A DNA stretch of 8,282 nt, taken from positions 1-8,282 of the forward strand of contig JASBUE010000227.1 in assembly GCA_030148045.1 (NCBI GenBank), read 5' to 3'. Below are positions 1 through 7,660 of the stretch, piece after piece. The translations under genes were made by a program, and so were the position numbers. Every line of letters begins with the position of its first letter. Position 1 is the first letter of the stretch. The notes below the pieces were generated by a model, which saw only the letters and a program-made list of their open reading frames with translations, did not search any database and was not told where the DNA came from. The DNA is from Candidatus Tenderia sp. Lineage in GTDB: Bacteria > Pseudomonadota > Gammaproteobacteria > Tenderiales > Tenderiaceae.

Positions 1-156
1 TTCCGCAAGCAGCAGTATTATCGCAACCGCGGTGGTGCCAAACAGCTGCGCCGCGAGCATGCGATCGGCCGCGGTCGGGCCGCGCAACACCCGCCACATG
101 CCCGCGCCGAGGTTCAGCAACAGAAATAACGCCAGTGATGCGTACAGATTCTGCAT
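1..156 (-). CDS. mrpF: Mrp/Mnh Na+/H+ antiporter subunit F (partial, C-terminus outside window)
   Basis: Only the first 52 codons lie in the window; the gene runs off the left edge. MrpF is a small three-helix membrane subunit of the multi-subunit Mrp (Mnh/Pha) cation/proton antiporter of the inner membrane. The visible part shows a first hydrophobic helix (about residues 4-20), then the hallmark segment after it, residues 22-40, with R-G-P-T-A-A-D-R-M (25-33). A second hydrophobic helix begins at about residue 41 (TTAVAIILLL). The RGPT..DR loop is characteristic of MrpF/MnhF. The ATG is 6 bases after the stop of the preceding usp gene and has only a weak ribosome-binding site, so translation is probably coupled to that gene. 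In most Mrp operons mrpF directly follows mrpE; here two usp genes separate them. The family call is strong; the rest of the gene cannot be judged. Confidence 0.9.
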   Translation of the reverse strand, partial: MQNLYASLALFLLLNLGAGMWRVLRGPTAADRMLAAQLFGTTAVAIILLLAE

Positions 157-162
157 GCCTGG

Positions 163-1146
163 TCAGTGTTCCAGTGTAACCGGCGTGACGAAACCGGGCG
201 GCTTGATCGCCATCACCGAACAAGTGATCTGCTCCAGAATGGTCTCCGCGGTATTCCCCATGATGAATCCACGGACGCCAGTGCGCGCGACCGTCCCCAT
301 GACGATGCAGTCGACCTGCAGACGTTTGGCCAGCGCCGGAATCTCCTTGCGCGCCGATCCCTTCAGCAGGTGTCGTTGGAATTTTATGTAATCCATAGCG
401 TCCGGCCCCAGTTTCGCGCCCGTCCTTTGCATCAGGGTATCCAGAAGCTGGGCGTGACGCCGCCGTATCTCTTCGACATAGGCGTTAACCTCATCTTCCG
501 GCCGGCTCATGAATGCCCCGTGGCGCATGGCGCTCTCGCCGATCGCCTCCCAGGCATGTACGACGTGCAATTCCGCAAACTCCGACACGGCCAAAGAACC
601 GGCCTGTTCCATGACCATGTCATTTAATGCCTGGCGTGTCTTCAGTTCCGCTGGCGGATAGTTGTCGTCCACGTCCACGGCAGCCAGGATGCGCTGGTAG
701 GAGTCCGCAGTCTCCGGCTTGACCAGCCAGACCGGGCAGGGGCATTTTCGCAATAAATGCATATCGTCACCGGCGAAAAAGCGATCCAGCCATTCGGGCG
801 ATTCGGGGCACTTGATCACCAGATCATGATTGCTGCGCAACACCTCCCGGATGATTTCCAGGTACGAAGTACCCACCAACACTTTGGCGTTGATCTTGAC
901 CCGCGCGTGGTAAGGCTCGATCAAAGTTTTCAGCCGCTGGGCCTCAGCCTCCGTCAATCTGGCCTGCAAATCGCCCGGGCCCGGTCCAACCTCAGGTATT
1001 CTGATACTCTCCGGCACGCGCTCGGTAACGGTAGCGACCGTCACGCGCGCCTGGTTGTTCTCCGCGAGTATCACAGTACGGTCAAGGGCACACTGGCAAA
1101 CAGCTTGTGGCTCCATCACGCAAAGAATATTCTTAAACCGCTTCAT
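163..1146 (-). CDS. Tandem-domain universal stress protein, UspE type (copy 1, mrpF-proximal)
   Basis: A 327-residue protein with two Usp domains (about 1-150 and 152-325), the layout of UspE. Usp proteins are cytoplasmic alpha/beta proteins, many of which bind ATP and help cells withstand stress. The first domain opens KRFKNILCV and ends in KCPCPVW, matching the UspE-type HLLRKCP-PVW segment, and lacks the nucleotide loop. The second has a loop close to the ATP-binding consensus G-2x-G-9x-G(S/T), here MGTVARTG..GFIMGNTAE, with Ala for the second Gly and Asn after the last. That GTV-RTG...GNTAE form is typical of UspE, so ATP binding is uncertain. I chose the ATG at 1146 because AGGAGG lies 8 bases upstream; an in-frame GTG at 1155 overlaps that ribosome-binding site. 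The gene lies 28 bases after a paralogous usp and 6 bases before mrpF, so a role linked to Mrp transport is inferred from position only. Confidence 0.92.
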   Translation of the reverse strand: MKRFKNILCVMEPQAVCQCALDRTVILAENNQARVTVATVTERVPESIRIPEVGPGPGDLQARLTEAEAQRLKTLIEPYHARVKINAKVLVGTSYLEIIREVLRSNHDLVIKCPESPEWLDRFFAGDDMHLLRKCPCPVWLVKPETADSYQRILAAVDVDDNYPPAELKTRQALNDMVMEQAGSLAVSEFAELHVVHAWEAIGESAMRHGAFMSRPEDEVNAYVEEIRRRHAQLLDTLMQRTGAKLGPDAMDYIKFQRHLLKGSARKEIPALAKRLQVDCIVMGTVARTGVRGFIMGNTAETILEQITCSVMAIKPPGFVTPVTLEH

Positions 1147-1174
1147 CTCACCCACCTCCTTTCATCATGAATCA

Positions 1175-2164
1175 TCACTCATTCAACGTAACCGGCGTTA
1201 CAAATTCCTGCGGTTTGATCGCCAGCACCGAGCAATCGATCTGCTCGAGAATGGTCTCCGCCGTGTTGCCCATGATGAAACCGCGGATGCCCGTGCGCGC
1301 CACCGTACCCATGACGATGCAATCGACTTGCAGCCGTTTGGCCAACGCCGGAACCTCCTGGCGCGCAGCCCCTTTCAGCAGATGGGTTAGAGGTTTCAGG
1401 TAGTCTAGGGCGTCGCGTGCAGCATGACTCTTGATCTTGATACGCCGTATTAATTCGTCAAGATGTTGCTGTTGCTGCCGCCGTTCTTGTTCGATATTGG
1501 CTGCAATCCTCTCACTAGAAAGATCCGACGAGAAAACAAAACCGCTGACCAACTCGCTCATCGATTCCCAGGCATGCACAACATGCAGCTCCGCTGATTC
1601 CGAGATCGCCAGTGAGGCCGCCATTTCCAGTATCTGGACACTCAAGCGATGGCGCGTCTCCAATTCCGTTGGCGAGTAACCCTCATCGACATCGACGGCC
1701 GCGAGGATACGTTGGTAAGTCTTGGCTACCTGGGGTTTGACGAACCAGACGGGGCAGGGACACTTACGCAACAAGTGCATATCGTCACCGCTGAAAAAGC
1801 GGTCCAGCCAACTCGGCGATTCAGGGCACTTGATCACCAGATCACGCTGGTTGCGTAACACCTCGCGGATCACCTCGAGAAAGGAGGTACCGAGCAGGAC
1901 TTTGTGCTGAATATCGAGGCGTTGACGGTAGGGTTCGATCAACGGCTCCATCCGCGCCTCATGCTCGCGCACCATTGCCACCTGCAGTTCGTCGGAGATT
2001 GGACCGCCATCCGGCATGCCAATGCCGGCCGGCACCCGCGGGATCACATCGACGACCGTCAGGCTGGCCTGGTTGTTCTCGGCCAGCGCAACGGCCCGAT
2101 TCAGGGCCGGCTTGCTGGCCTCACCGTGTTCGATCACACAAAGAATGTTTTTGAATCGCTGCAT
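1175..2164 (-). CDS. Tandem-domain universal stress protein, UspE type (copy 2, mrpE-proximal)
   Basis: A 329-residue paralogue of the following gene with the same two-domain Usp layout. By eye more than half of all positions match, and the last 70 or so residues are nearly identical, including MGTVARTG, GFIMGNTAE and the closing FVTPVTL. The first domain carries the same GDDMHLLRKCPCPVW segment. The two differ most around residues 205-245 of the second domain, where this copy has a Gln-rich stretch (QERRQQQQHLDEL). The start is taken as the ATG at 2164: GGAGG is 9 bases upstream and the protein then aligns end to end with its paralogue (MQRFKNILCV against MKRFKNILCV). An ATG at 2170 overlaps the mrpE stop as ATGA but is only 3 bases from the ribosome-binding site. 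The mrpE stop is 2 bases away, so co-translation with mrpE is likely. Function beyond stress-linked nucleotide binding is unknown. Confidence 0.92.
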   Translation of the reverse strand: MQRFKNILCVIEHGEASKPALNRAVALAENNQASLTVVDVIPRVPAGIGMPDGGPISDELQVAMVREHEARMEPLIEPYRQRLDIQHKVLLGTSFLEVIREVLRNQRDLVIKCPESPSWLDRFFSGDDMHLLRKCPCPVWFVKPQVAKTYQRILAAVDVDEGYSPTELETRHRLSVQILEMAASLAISESAELHVVHAWESMSELVSGFVFSSDLSSERIAANIEQERRQQQQHLDELIRRIKIKSHAARDALDYLKPLTHLLKGAARQEVPALAKRLQVDCIVMGTVARTGIRGFIMGNTAETILEQIDCSVLAIKPQEFVTPVTLNE

Positions 2165-2166
2165 CT

Positions 2167-2673
2167 TCATTCGCCTCCATGAGAAGTCGCCAACAACACG
2201 CCACACATCCGCGCCACGCGTTGTTCCAGCGCCTTCAGCTCGGTCATAAAATCTCCCCGGCTATCCAGTACATGAACCTTTAATGCTTGCCCATCCAGCG
2301 TGGCGCTCAATGTACCCGGCAACAGACTCACGATATTGGCCAGGAACACCTGCGGCAGTCCCGGAGGCAGTCGAAGCGGGTAATCGATGACTGCCGGGAC
2401 GATAATGCCGGGATGAAACGCCCGCCAGGCCACATCCGCGCCACCCTGCAAAGAACGCCAAAGGAAGAATGGTGTAAATGCAAGCAGCTCTCGCCAGACC
2501 AGGGGTACCGGCGGCAGTAGCGCTATGCTGGCGATCATCGCGAACGACACGGCCGGTACACCAATCCACCACGACTGCACATTGCCGTCGGTGAGCATCC
2601 ACCACACAAGTGAAAACAACAGGCCGCGCGATGTGACCGTTGACCAGCCGATTTCTTGAAAACTAGACATCAT
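2167..2673 (-). CDS. mrpE: Mrp/Mnh Na+/H+ antiporter subunit E
   Basis: A 168-residue membrane protein of usual MrpE length, a subunit of the Mrp (Mnh/Pha) monovalent cation/proton antiporter complex. Two or three hydrophobic helices fill the N-terminal 75 residues (GLLFSLVWWML, then IGVPAVSFAMIASIALL, then LLAFTPFFLW). They are followed by the family's conserved GGADVAWRAF..P segment and, near residues 113-135, ANIVSLLPGTLSA and VHVLD. These motifs place it in MrpE with high confidence. The start is uncertain: two adjacent ATGs (2673 and 2670) follow a weak GTGAG, while an in-frame GTG at 2697 would add 8 residues and overlap the end of the antiporter gene. I use 2673. The stop lies 2 bases before the first usp gene. 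The usual next gene, mrpF, is found only after the two usp genes, at 156. Confidence 0.92.
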   Translation of the reverse strand: MMSSFQEIGWSTVTSRGLLFSLVWWMLTDGNVQSWWIGVPAVSFAMIASIALLPPVPLVWRELLAFTPFFLWRSLQGGADVAWRAFHPGIIVPAVIDYPLRLPPGLPQVFLANIVSLLPGTLSATLDGQALKVHVLDSRGDFMTELKALEQRVARMCGVLLATSHGGE

Positions 2674-2689
2674 GCATGACTCACGGGTT

Positions 2690-4357
2690 TCATCCACCCG
2701 CTTGTTCCGTTTGATGTGGCAAAGCCTGCCCCATGATGCGATCAGCCGCCTCGCGGGCGGCGTCCGCGAATGGCACTAGAATCAGATCAGCACCCCCCTG
2801 TTCCAGTCTGGCGGCGTCATCCAGCGCTTGCGCCGTGATAGCGATCCGACCGCTGTATCCGAGACTACGCAGCGAGTGGATAAGCGATAGATTGACGTGG
2901 CGTTCACGCGCTGTACTCACTACCCAATGCGTCTGTCCAAGCGGCAACGTTGCGATGAACTCGGGATCTTCGGCATCCCCGAACATGACCGGGTGTCCCA
3001 TGGAGTCTCCTGCGCGAACCAGGTCCGGGTTGAAATCGATGCCGAGCACCCGCCAGCCCCTTTCACGCAACGTCCGGGCGATGCCGTTGCCGTAACGCCC
3101 CAGCCCGAACAGCACGACCAGCGGCACCGCATCATCCGGCACGGTATCCTGCCCGGCTTCCCGATGAGGCTGTCGGCGCTCGAAGACCCCGAGCCAGGGC
3201 GCCAGGCGCTCATACAGCGGTTGAGAATAGATGATCATGTATGTAGAGGTGCTGATGGTGATCAGCCCGACCAGGGTTATCAGGCCCATGGTCTCGGCGC
3301 TGATATGGCCGAGGCTCAGACCCAGCGCCCCCAGGATCAAAGAGAATTCGCTGATCTGCGCCACCGTGAGCCCGGCCAGGAACCCGGTACGACTGCGATA
3401 ACCCAGTACGCCCATGATGACCATGACGATGAGGGGATTACCGATCATGACGAACAGCGAGAACGCCAGCGACTCCACCAGTTGGGCACCCAGCAGCCCG
3501 AGGTCGAGTTGCGCCCCCAGGTCGAGAAAGAAGAACAGCAACAGAAAGTCGCGCACGCTCGTGAGGCGCGCGCCGAGTGCATCCCGGTAAGGCGTGGAGG
3601 CCAGTGACACGCCGGCGACAAAAGCGCCCACCTCTTTACTGAATCCGAGCATCACACCGAGCGCCGCCAGCGCCAGCCCCCAGGCAATGCCGAACAACAC
3701 CAGCAATTCCTGGGAGCGTGACAGATTGTGGAGCAGCCGCGGTAGCAGGTAGCGCATAGCCAACCCGACCAACAGAATAAACCCCACACCCTTGACCAGT
3801 ACGGCGAATGCCGCCTGGGTCCACGAGACATCACCGGTGGCACCCAGGGCATTGAGGCCAATCATGACCAACACGACGACCAGATCCTGCACGATCAGGA
3901 AACCCAGGGCGATACGACCGTGCAGTGTATCCACCTCACGCTTGTCGGAAAGCAGTTTGACGATGATGATGGTGCTGGAGAACGTCAACGCGACCGCCAC
4001 GTACAGGGCCGTGACCGGCGTCATGCCAAAGGCGTAACCGATCAGGTAGCCGACGACGCTGGTGAATATCACCTGACCCAGTCCCGTCGCCAGGGCGACC
4101 GGCCCCATGGTGCGGATTATGTGCAGGTCCAGTTTCAAGCCGACGACGAACAGCAACAGGGTAATACCGAATTTCGCCAGCAGATCGACCTGGTCGTTTG
4201 CGCTGACCCAACCGAGCACCGAGGGGCCGACGAGTATGCCCACAGCGATAAAGGCAACGATCAAGGGTTGGCGCAGGCATACGCCCAGAGCCCCCACAGC
4301 AGCCGCCAACAGCAGCAGCACCGCCATCTCGGTGAATACGTCCGGGAACACCGTCAT
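2690..4357 (-). CDS. CPA2-family cation/proton antiporter with C-terminal RCK (TrkA-N) domain, Kef-type
   Basis: A 555-residue inner-membrane protein. Residues 7-380 form a sodium/hydrogen-exchanger domain with about twelve hydrophobic helices and CPA2 features: GILVGPSVLGW (40-50), TFSSTIIIVKLL (125-136) and the Gln-Asp pair in FLIVQDLV (Q157, D158). Residues 410-545 form an RCK/TrkA-N domain with a nucleotide-binding GLGRYG loop (418-423) and Asp441 after the second strand, which usually favours NAD(H). No TrkA-C domain follows. Kef-type proteins move K+ (or Na+) out in exchange for protons; which ion applies here is not visible. The ATG at 4357 overlaps the stop of the upstream ATPase as ATGA, with GAGG 7 bases upstream, which indicates translational coupling. 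An upstream in-frame extension to 4414 would lie inside the ATPase gene and is rejected. mrpE follows after 16 bases, so the gene belongs to one cation-transport series. Confidence 0.9.
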   Translation of the reverse strand: MTVFPDVFTEMAVLLLLAAAVGALGVCLRQPLIVAFIAVGILVGPSVLGWVSANDQVDLLAKFGITLLLFVVGLKLDLHIIRTMGPVALATGLGQVIFTSVVGYLIGYAFGMTPVTALYVAVALTFSSTIIIVKLLSDKREVDTLHGRIALGFLIVQDLVVVLVMIGLNALGATGDVSWTQAAFAVLVKGVGFILLVGLAMRYLLPRLLHNLSRSQELLVLFGIAWGLALAALGVMLGFSKEVGAFVAGVSLASTPYRDALGARLTSVRDFLLLFFFLDLGAQLDLGLLGAQLVESLAFSLFVMIGNPLIVMVIMGVLGYRSRTGFLAGLTVAQISEFSLILGALGLSLGHISAETMGLITLVGLITISTSTYMIIYSQPLYERLAPWLGVFERRQPHREAGQDTVPDDAVPLVVLFGLGRYGNGIARTLRERGWRVLGIDFNPDLVRAGDSMGHPVMFGDAEDPEFIATLPLGQTHWVVSTARERHVNLSLIHSLRSLGYSGRIAITAQALDDAARLEQGGADLILVPFADAAREAADRIMGQALPHQTEQAGG

Positions 4358-7125
4358 GATTTGGCCTCGCTCCGCCCCGGACTGCCGCGACGGCCATCGT
4401 GCTTCTTGCGCCACTTGCGCAATGCACGTTTTTCCAGTTCAAGAATCATAAAAAGCGCCATGCCCAGCGCAATGATTTCCACGCCGTGCACGAAATCCAC
4501 CGGTCGGGTATCGAAGAAACGCTCCATGAACGGCACATAGGTGAAGAACAACTGGAGTGTTACAACCACCGCCACGGCGATCAGGGCCGCGCGCGAGCTG
4601 AACAGTTGATCCAGCTTGAACGATGGCGCACGCAAATAGCGCACGCTGAACAGGTAAAACACCTCCATAGCCACCAGGGTATTGACCGCGTAGGTGCGGG
4701 ACTCTTCCAGCGTGGAACCGTGCATGCTGGCCCAGCCGAAGATGCCGAACACGCCGGCGGCCATCAGGGCCGACACCAGGGCAATGCGCCAGAGCAGAAA
4801 GCCCGACAACATAGCTTCTTTTGCCGGTCGCGGCGGTCGGCGCATGGTCTCCGGTTCGGTAGCCTCGAATGCCAGCGCCATGGCCAACGCCACCGAACTC
4901 ACCATGTTGACCCAAAGAATCTGCACCGGGGTGATCGGCAGGGTAAATCCGAACAGCACCGCGATCATGATGCTCAATGCCTCGCCGCCGTTGATCGGAA
5001 GGAGAAACACGATAGCCTTTTTGAGATTGTCGTAGACGGTACGGCCCTGCTCGACGGCATGCACGATGGAAGCAAAGTTGTCGTCAGCGATCACCATCTC
5101 CGAGGCCTCCTTGGCCGCCTCGGTGCCTTTGTGGCCCATGGCGATGCCGACGTCCGCGCGCTTCAGGGCGGGGGCGTCGTTGACACCGTCACCCGTCATG
5201 GCGACGATGGCGCCCTGCGCCTGCAACAGCGTGACCAGCCGCAGCTTGTGCTCCGGGCTGACGCGCGCGTATACGTCCACTTCGCGCGCCCGCGCGCCCA
5301 GCGCGGCGTCGTCCATCCGGTCGAGATCGTAACCGGTAATCGACTCTGCGCTGTTTTCCAGATTAAGCTGTGCCGCAATGGCGCGCGCCGTGCCGGCATG
5401 GTCGCCCGTGATCATCTTCACGCGGATGCCCGCCGTCCGGCACTCGGCCACCGCCTCTATCGCCTCCGCACGCGGCGGATCGATGAGGCCGAACAGACCG
5501 AGCAGCACCAGGCCCTCTTCCACATCGTTGAAATCCAGCGCCTGTTGGTGAGCGTGTGCGGGCTTACAGGCCACCGCCAGCACGCGTTGGCCCTGGCTTG
5601 CCAGGTCCTCCACCCGTTGCCGCCAGCGTTCGACCTCCATCGACCACTCCTCTCCCGCTGGGCCTTGCACCTTGGCGCAACGCGCCAGTATCTGTTCAGA
5701 GGCACCCTTGAGATAGATGATGGCGCTTCCGTCGTGGGCATGATGCAGCGTGGCCATGAACTTGTGCTCGGATTCAAACGGGATCAGGTCAGTGCGCGGG
5801 TATTGCCGCCGTTCCTCTTCCGGCTCCAGTCCGGCCTTGACCGCCGCCACCACCAGGGCGCCTTCCATCGGGTCGCCATGCACGCGCCAGTCATCCGCCT
5901 TTTGTTCCAGCGTGGCGTCATTGCACAGCAGGCCGGCGCGGATCGCCTGCATCAGCAGCGGCGCCTGATCAGCCTCGATCGGTTGGTCCTCGAGCAGGAA
6001 GCCTCCGCGCGGGATGTAACCGGTGCCCTCTACAGTGTAGAGGCCATCCACCGTGGCGATACTCTGCACGGTCATTTCGTTACGGGTCAGGGTGCCGGTC
6101 TTGTCGGAACAGATCACGCTCACCGAGCCCAGCGTTTCGACCACGGGCAGACGGCGGATGATGGCATTGCGTCCGGCCAGGCGCGTCACACCGATGGCCA
6201 GCGTAACGGTGAGGATTGCCGGCAGTCCCTCGGGGATGGCCGCCACCGCCAGTCCCACCACCGTCATGAACATCTCTGCGGCGCTGAAGCCGCGCACGAG
6301 CACGCCGAACGCAAACATCGCCAGCGCCAGCACCAGAACCGCGCCGGTGAGCCAGCGCGAGAACACCGCCATCTGCCGCAGCAGCGGTGTGGTCAGTGTC
6401 TGCACCCGGGCGACCAAACCGCTGATACGCCCGATCTCGCTGGCTGCGCCGGTGGCGACGACGATGCCATTGGCCTGTCCATGAGTGACCAGAGTACCGG
6501 AATAGGCCATACACAGTCGGTCCCCCAATGCCGCGTCATCGTTGACCTCCTCGGTACCCTTTTCCACCGCCACCGATTCCCCGGTGAGCACCGCTTCCTG
6601 GATCTGCAGACCCTTGGCGCGAAACAGGCGCAGGTCCGCCGGGACCTTGTCACCGGATTGCAGCAGCACGATATCGCCGGGCACCAATTCTTCAGCCGGC
6701 AGTGTGACGTGACGCCCGTTGCGCAACACCATCGCCTGCGAGGAGAGCATGTTGCGAATGGCGCGCAGGGCGTCCTCCGCCTTGCCCTCCTGCACAAACC
6801 CGATCACCGCATTGACCAGCACCACGCCAAGGATGACGATGGTGTCCACCCAATGTCCCATTGCCCCGGCAATCAGCGCGGCACCGAGCAACACATATAT
6901 TAGTAGGTTGTTGAATTGCGCCAACAGGCGCATGAGCGGACCGCGGGGCGGCGCTTCCGGCAGGCGGTTCGGGCCGTACCGTTCCATGCGCCGCGCGGCT
7001 TCGGCCGTGTCGAGACCGGTGGCGCCAGCGTCGAGTTCGCTGAATATCGTCTCCTGTGTCTGGGCATGCCAGGGTCGTGTGGATGCTGAAATGGAAACGT
7101 TCTGGTTATCTGATGTCGTTGCCAC
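4354..7125 (-). CDS. P2-type cation-transporting ATPase
   Basis: A complete 923-residue P-type ATPase of the calcium-pump-like group in the inner membrane. In order: cation ATPase N-terminal domain (about 17-75), actuator domain with TGES (181-184), M4 with PEGLP (298-302), phosphorylation motif DKTGTLT with Asp341, nucleotide-binding KGA (473-475), MITGD (571-575), the hinge TGDGVND (644-650), and C-terminal helices to about 895. Catalytic residues are all present, so it should be active. Compared with SERCA, the ion-site Glu of M4 (E299), Asn and Glu of M5 (N712, E715) and Asn of M6 (N740) are kept, but Thr-Asp of M6 is Ser-Ser (743-744). Transport of Ca2+ is therefore uncertain; Na+, Mn2+ or another ion is possible. 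The GTG start at 7125 has AGGAG 10 bases upstream and overlaps the small toxin-like gene by 20 bases. The stop overlaps the antiporter start as ATGA. Confidence 0.95.
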   Translation of the reverse strand: MATTSDNQNVSISASTRPWHAQTQETIFSELDAGATGLDTAEAARRMERYGPNRLPEAPPRGPLMRLLAQFNNLLIYVLLGAALIAGAMGHWVDTIVILGVVLVNAVIGFVQEGKAEDALRAIRNMLSSQAMVLRNGRHVTLPAEELVPGDIVLLQSGDKVPADLRLFRAKGLQIQEAVLTGESVAVEKGTEEVNDDAALGDRLCMAYSGTLVTHGQANGIVVATGAASEIGRISGLVARVQTLTTPLLRQMAVFSRWLTGAVLVLALAMFAFGVLVRGFSAAEMFMTVVGLAVAAIPEGLPAILTVTLAIGVTRLAGRNAIIRRLPVVETLGSVSVICSDKTGTLTRNEMTVQSIATVDGLYTVEGTGYIPRGGFLLEDQPIEADQAPLLMQAIRAGLLCNDATLEQKADDWRVHGDPMEGALVVAAVKAGLEPEEERRQYPRTDLIPFESEHKFMATLHHAHDGSAIIYLKGASEQILARCAKVQGPAGEEWSMEVERWRQRVEDLASQGQRVLAVACKPAHAHQQALDFNDVEEGLVLLGLFGLIDPPRAEAIEAVAECRTAGIRVKMITGDHAGTARAIAAQLNLENSAESITGYDLDRMDDAALGARAREVDVYARVSPEHKLRLVTLLQAQGAIVAMTGDGVNDAPALKRADVGIAMGHKGTEAAKEASEMVIADDNFASIVHAVEQGRTVYDNLKKAIVFLLPINGGEALSIMIAVLFGFTLPITPVQILWVNMVSSVALAMALAFEATEPETMRRPPRPAKEAMLSGFLLWRIALVSALMAAGVFGIFGWASMHGSTLEESRTYAVNTLVAMEVFYLFSVRYLRAPSFKLDQLFSSRAALIAVAVVVTLQLFFTYVPFMERFFDTRPVDFVHGVEIIALGMALFMILELEKRALRKWRKKHDGRRGSPGRSEAKS

Positions 7126-7345
7126 TATCCGTATACTCCTCCCATTTCCAAATGCGGACGATCCTCACCTGCCTGGGGTTACGCCAGTACACGATCCGAA
7201 ACGGCGGACGGACAAGATCGCGCAGCGCTGCCCCCGCAAAGCTGATGGCCATCGTGGACATTGCGGCCACAAACCGAGCCGCATCCTGCTCTTCAGCCAT
7301 TCGATCCATCACATCTTCCTCTGCTGTCATCCTGAACACATGCAT
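7106..7345 (-). CDS. Small RelE/ParE-toxin-like protein, short form
   Basis: A 79-residue protein whose second half reads like the C-terminal beta strands of RelE/ParE toxins: LRDLV followed by PPFRIVYW, a turn, then QVRIVRIWKWEE. The first half has a helical stretch (EEDVMDRMAEEQDAARFVA) matching the usual helix pair. It is about ten residues shorter than typical ParE proteins and lacks a clear first beta strand, so it may be a decayed or divergent copy. RelE members cut mRNA and ParE members poison gyrase; which, if either, applies is not visible. The ATG at 7345 overlaps a TAA (7347-7345) in the frame of the preceding helix-turn-helix gene, which suggests an original pair with TAATG coupling. 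An in-frame ATG at 7378 is possible but less likely. Its 3' end overlaps the ATPase start and contains that gene's ribosome-binding site. It could instead be a hypothetical protein unrelated to toxins. Confidence 0.5.
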   Translation of the reverse strand: MHVFRMTAEEDVMDRMAEEQDAARFVAAMSTMAISFAGAALRDLVRPPFRIVYWRNPRQVRIVRIWKWEEYTDSGNDIR

Positions 7346-7377
7346 TAACCCTCGTTCGCGCCGCCGCGCCTGACCCA

Positions 7378-7527
7378 TTAGTCGACTTCTTCTTTCCTAA
7401 ATTTCCATAAGCGGCCCACTTTGTGGGCTGGCATCGCCTTGCGCTCGATCCACTTGTAGACGGTGTCGCGCTTGACCCCGAGGTAAGCCGCGATTTCCTC
7501 TACCGACAACCAGCGGTCTTCAATCAT
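7378..7527 (-). CDS. Excisionase-family helix-turn-helix DNA-binding protein, early stop
   Basis: A 49-residue protein that is almost wholly one HTH_17/excisionase-type DNA-binding domain: WLSVEEIAAYLGVKRDTVYK (6-25), then WIERK, then the beta wing PAHKVGRLWKFRKEEVD. Family members usually continue as DEWVR plus a short Gly-rich tail. Here a TAA (7380-7378) stands right after EVD, and the following in-frame codons read WVRRGGANEG before a second TAA at 7347-7345, exactly the expected tail. This looks like a recent nonsense change that removes about eleven residues; the DNA-binding core is intact and may still work. The ATG at 7527 has AGAGGG 7 bases upstream. The protein is the first gene of the minus-strand series and lies next to the toxin-like gene, so it could be its antitoxin or repressor, or a regulator of the operon; both are inference. 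Homologues are also common as regulators in mobile elements. Confidence 0.8.
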   Translation of the reverse strand: MIEDRWLSVEEIAAYLGVKRDTVYKWIERKAMPAHKVGRLWKFRKEEVD

Positions 7528-7660
7528 TCGTTCGCCCTCTGGCTCCAACTGATTTCCAATAAAAAGCGATTTCGACAGGTACGTCCATCAAAGCTACCAC
7601 CGTGGCACTCTGTCCAATAAAACGGGATAAAATCGTAAATAGACTAATGCAATCAACCCA

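Noticed and set aside
2897..3607. A 236-codon plus-strand open frame across the antiporter gene
   Set aside because: Low-complexity polar composition with no domain; it is the antisense shadow of the RCK and transporter coding sequence.
4399..6903. An 834-codon open frame on the plus strand antisense to the ATPase gene
   Set aside because: Its product is rich in His, Arg, Gln and Asp with no recognisable domain, as expected for the shadow of a GC-rich gene. The opposite strand encodes a complete ATPase with all motifs.
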